NCBI GenBank assembly: GCA_023266475.1
Contig: JAHFQA010000008.1
Coordinates: 1-35,166 of the forward strand
Length of the DNA stretch: 35,166 nucleotides
Direction of reading: 5' to 3'
Source: Candidatus Woesearchaeota archaeon
GTDB lineage: Archaea; Nanobdellota; Nanobdellia; Woesearchaeales; GW2011-AR4
Below are positions 33,351 to 35,166 of the stretch, one piece after another (within the stretch, counting starts at the first letter, position 1; every line of letters begins with the position of its first letter). The notes under the pieces are model-generated. The model was not told the DNA's origin. It did no database searches and saw only the letters and a program-made list of their open reading frames with translations. The position numbers were made by a program, and so were the translations under genes.

Positions 33351-34079
33351 TTATTTTAATTTTTTGTACATAAAATTAAACCATTTCCTGAAGGCATCTG
33401 CAACATCCTTGCTTTCTATCATAAAGGCGCTTGGATACTTTTCCTTCCAAAGGACTATGGCAACTTTATTGCCAAAAATATTTATAACTCCGTTTGATTC
33501 AAAACCTTTGGGCAAAACTCTCCCTTCAAACATAGTCCTTTTTACTATGTCTTTTTCAAATTTCTTGACTTCTTGTTTGTCATAAATGAGTGTAAATTTT
33601 ATTTTCTTCTTTATTCGCTCCCTCTCAAAATTCGGTATAAAATAAGGCAATTCTGTAAAAATCATTCCTTTAGCGCCTAAAACGTAAACTTCTTTGCCTT
33701 CCTTAAGCATATCTGAATGTATTGTTTTTAATCCTTCATTTCCCTTATAGATTGAAGCGTTTATCTCTTCTTTTTTCAGTCCCTCAATTTTTTCAAGTTC
33801 GGGAAGAATTTGATTTACGATTTCTTTTTTTTCATAAATATAATCCAGCAATTTTTCTGGCTTTGATGCTTGAAAATATTTCTTAAAATCTTTGACAACA
33901 AAACTAACTAAGCCTAATTGCTGCAGCTTTTCCAAGCTGTCATATACTCTCGAACGGTGCATTCCGGATTCTTTTATTATATTCTGAGCATTTGTTGAGC
34001 CAAGTTTTAATAAAGAAATGTAAACTACAGACTGATTTTTTGTTAAGCCGAGTTTTTCTAGGGAATTATTGATATCCAT
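33351..34079 (-). CDS. TrmB-family transcriptional regulator
   Basis: 242 aa from ATG 34079. A TTATTTAAAT TATA tract at 34101-34110 is about 27 nt from this ATG; an in-frame ATG six codons upstream (34097) is too close to it. The winged helix is at about 4-70: LEKLGLTKNQSVVYISLLKL, STNAQNIIKESGMHRSRVYD, KLQQLGLVS. An effector-like domain (about 105-242) has YKGNEGLKTIHSDMLKEGKE and YVLGAKGM. TrmB proteins often respond to sugars; which one here is unknown. Targets may include ppsA and rpe (inference only). Confidence 0.88.
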   Translation of the reverse strand: MDINNSLEKLGLTKNQSVVYISLLKLGSTNAQNIIKESGMHRSRVYDSLEKLQQLGLVSFVVKDFKKYFQASKPEKLLDYIYEKKEIVNQILPELEKIEGLKKEEINASIYKGNEGLKTIHSDMLKEGKEVYVLGAKGMIFTELPYFIPNFERERIKKKIKFTLIYDKQEVKKFEKDIVKRTMFEGRVLPKGFESNGVINIFGNKVAIVLWKEKYPSAFMIESKDVADAFRKWFNFMYKKLK

Positions 34080-34217
34080 ACTTAAAACATTTATCATGCT
34101 TTATTTAAATAATTTGTCTTTTATAATCCTAAAAAGGAGGACTATAATTTAAAAGTAGAATTGTAATTACTCTGATTGTGTAAAACTGTATATTGTGGTA
34201 TAACAGAGTTTTTGAAA

Positions 34218-34990
34218 ATGGACCTCGAACAAGTTATTGATGCTATAAATAATGGAGAGATTCTAAGAATAGACGAACTAAAATGTGGAAGTGTCTATAG
34301 GGTAAGTTTTAACCATCATGGACAAGCTTTACATTTAGTTAGGAAGATTTCTGCAAAACAAACGCCTGAAAGCGTACAAGTTAATATTTATAACTTATTC
34401 AGGGAAGTGCTAGGATTACGGACACCAGAGATTGTTTTGTTGGGAAATGACCCAAGAATTAAAGATGGAGCCAAGGAAAAAAGATTCAGAAAATTAGATG
34501 ATTATTATCATCATGAACAACTTTTTAGTTATCTGCCTCGTAAATTTTATTCTAGCAGAAGTGGACTTTGGCTTTCTGATTTAAGCGAAGGGATAAGTTT
34601 CAATTAATTAGTAAAAGAATTGAATTTGCGAGTTTAGGCAATTATCGTGATTTACAAGATGAGTTGATGAGAAGCCTAGCTAATATTCATCACCATAATT
34701 ACAATGAGCTTTATCTGGACGCTTTTATATGGAGGAACGAAAATGGTAAAGGAGTACAATTTGTGGCAGACTTGGATTGCTTCCTTAGAGGTAAACCCGA
34801 ATTATTGCCAACAGATTTGGGAACTATAGCAATAATTGCACAAGAGTCCATGAGGTGGAATTTTGGAAAAATTAGAGGACCTGCCTTATCGGCTGTTTTC
34901 AATTTTGGTTTTGGTGAAGAAGATAGAACTAGAATGATTAGAATTTATAATGAAACAAGGCAAGCTTTGGAGCGAGCCGCCTATTTATGA
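34218..34990 (+). pseudogene. Frameshifted gene, possibly kinase-like
   Basis: Start ATG 34218 (MDLEQVIDAI). The first frame runs to TAA at 34605-34607; the second is open after TGA 34577-34579 and ends at 34990. Joining them near GGG 34590-34592 restores a continuous product of about 257 aa: LSDLSEG then DKFQLISKRIEF. One lost G in that run would explain it. VYRVSF and LHLVRKISAK resemble the first strands of a kinase-like fold; IHHHNYNELYLDAFIWRNE and VADLDCFL resemble a degenerate catalytic and D-x-D region of APH-type kinases. The family is uncertain. It may be a real lesion, programmed shift or assembly error. Confidence 0.6.
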
Positions 34991-35056
34991 AATTTTTGGA
35001 GATTATTTCATGCAAATCACAAAAAAAATAATTTATCCGTAATAATCTTATTCTCG

Positions 35057-35112
35057 TAGGCAAGAATACTACACAGTTTCTGTGTAGATGAATTGCCTTG
35101 CCTAAAGTTTTT
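35057..35112 (+). terminator. Long hairpin followed by T run (rightward)
   Basis: TAGGCAAG (35057-35064) pairs with CTTGCCTA (35097-35104), and inside CTACACAG-TTT-CTGTGTAG (35069-35087) is a perfect 8-bp hairpin. AAAGTTTTTCT follows. It fits the end of the frameshifted gene's transcript; the outer and inner stems are separated by unpaired bases. Confidence 0.45.
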
Positions 35113-35124
35113 CTACTTTCTTAA

Positions 35125-35164
35125 TAAAAAATTGAGCGTGCAACGAATTTTTGGCACGCTCAAT
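35125..35164 (-). terminator. Hairpin terminator for a leftward gene beyond the right edge
   Basis: ATTGAGCGTGC (35131-35141) and GCACGCTCAAT (35154-35164) form a perfect 11-bp stem with a 12-nt loop. Read leftward it is followed by a T run (about 35131-35126). The gene it would end is outside the window. Confidence 0.5.
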
Positions 35165-35166
35165 CA

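Overview
The window is archaeal. It carries eL40, eL43, RNA polymerase subunit P, aIF5A with its hypusine-site loop, a 69-residue histone, aRF1 with NIKS and GGQ motifs, prefoldin beta, archaeal TrpRS, TATA boxes about 27 nt upstream of many start codons, and Shine-Dalgarno sequences of the GGTGAT type. The strong AT bias, the compact leaderless genes and several membrane proteins with a TM-(I/L)TGxVV motif suggest a DPANN archaeon of the Woesearchaeota/Pacearchaeota (Nanoarchaeota) kind. That placement is inference from style; no marker tree was made.

Layout. 1-7.4 kb is an accessory surface-protein region. It holds two copies of a two-gene cassette, each a tandem-repeat HTH regulator overlapping by ATGA with an ITGxVV-type membrane/surface protein, plus further membrane proteins, a winged-helix regulator, an orphan antitoxin-like protein and a 1.6 kb AT-rich spacer. 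In that spacer the 10-mer TATGTAAGTA recurs at exactly 21-bp spacing on the promoter of the first HTH gene; near-copies lie on the promoter of the second. 7.5-9.7 kb is topoisomerase I. 9.7-13.6 kb is NAD metabolism: a leftward nadA-nadC-nadX (aspartate dehydrogenase) operon faces a rightward gene for an NAD-kinase-like domain fused to a winged helix, with a perfect inverted repeat between them. Then come a NurA-like nuclease, a PfkB kinase, a Rieske ferredoxin, a hairpin-rich non-coding element, and PEP synthase interrupted by a 410-residue intein at its phosphohistidine site.

20.2-27.4 kb is a mostly leftward housekeeping block: Trm-G10-like methylase, aIF5A-eL40-site-2 protease, histone, SprT-like protein, aRF1 and a COG2521 methylase. 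At 27.49 kb lies a tRNA-Pro(UGG) that is readable only if two non-canonical introns are removed, one in the acceptor stem and one in the T loop. 27.8-33.3 kb is rightward: eL43-rpoP-prefoldin-UPF0147-COG1325, ribulose-phosphate epimerase with an EamA transporter, trpS, and small membrane proteins with an MgtC-like protein. The window ends with a TrmB-like regulator, a frameshifted gene and two hairpin terminators.

Best candidates for something undescribed: (1) the repeat-HTH regulators with their 21-bp-phased operator array and translationally coupled surface proteins; (2) the NAD-kinase-like/winged-helix fusion as a possible NAD(P)-sensing regulator of the facing nad operon; (3) the tRNA-Pro with an acceptor-stem intron.
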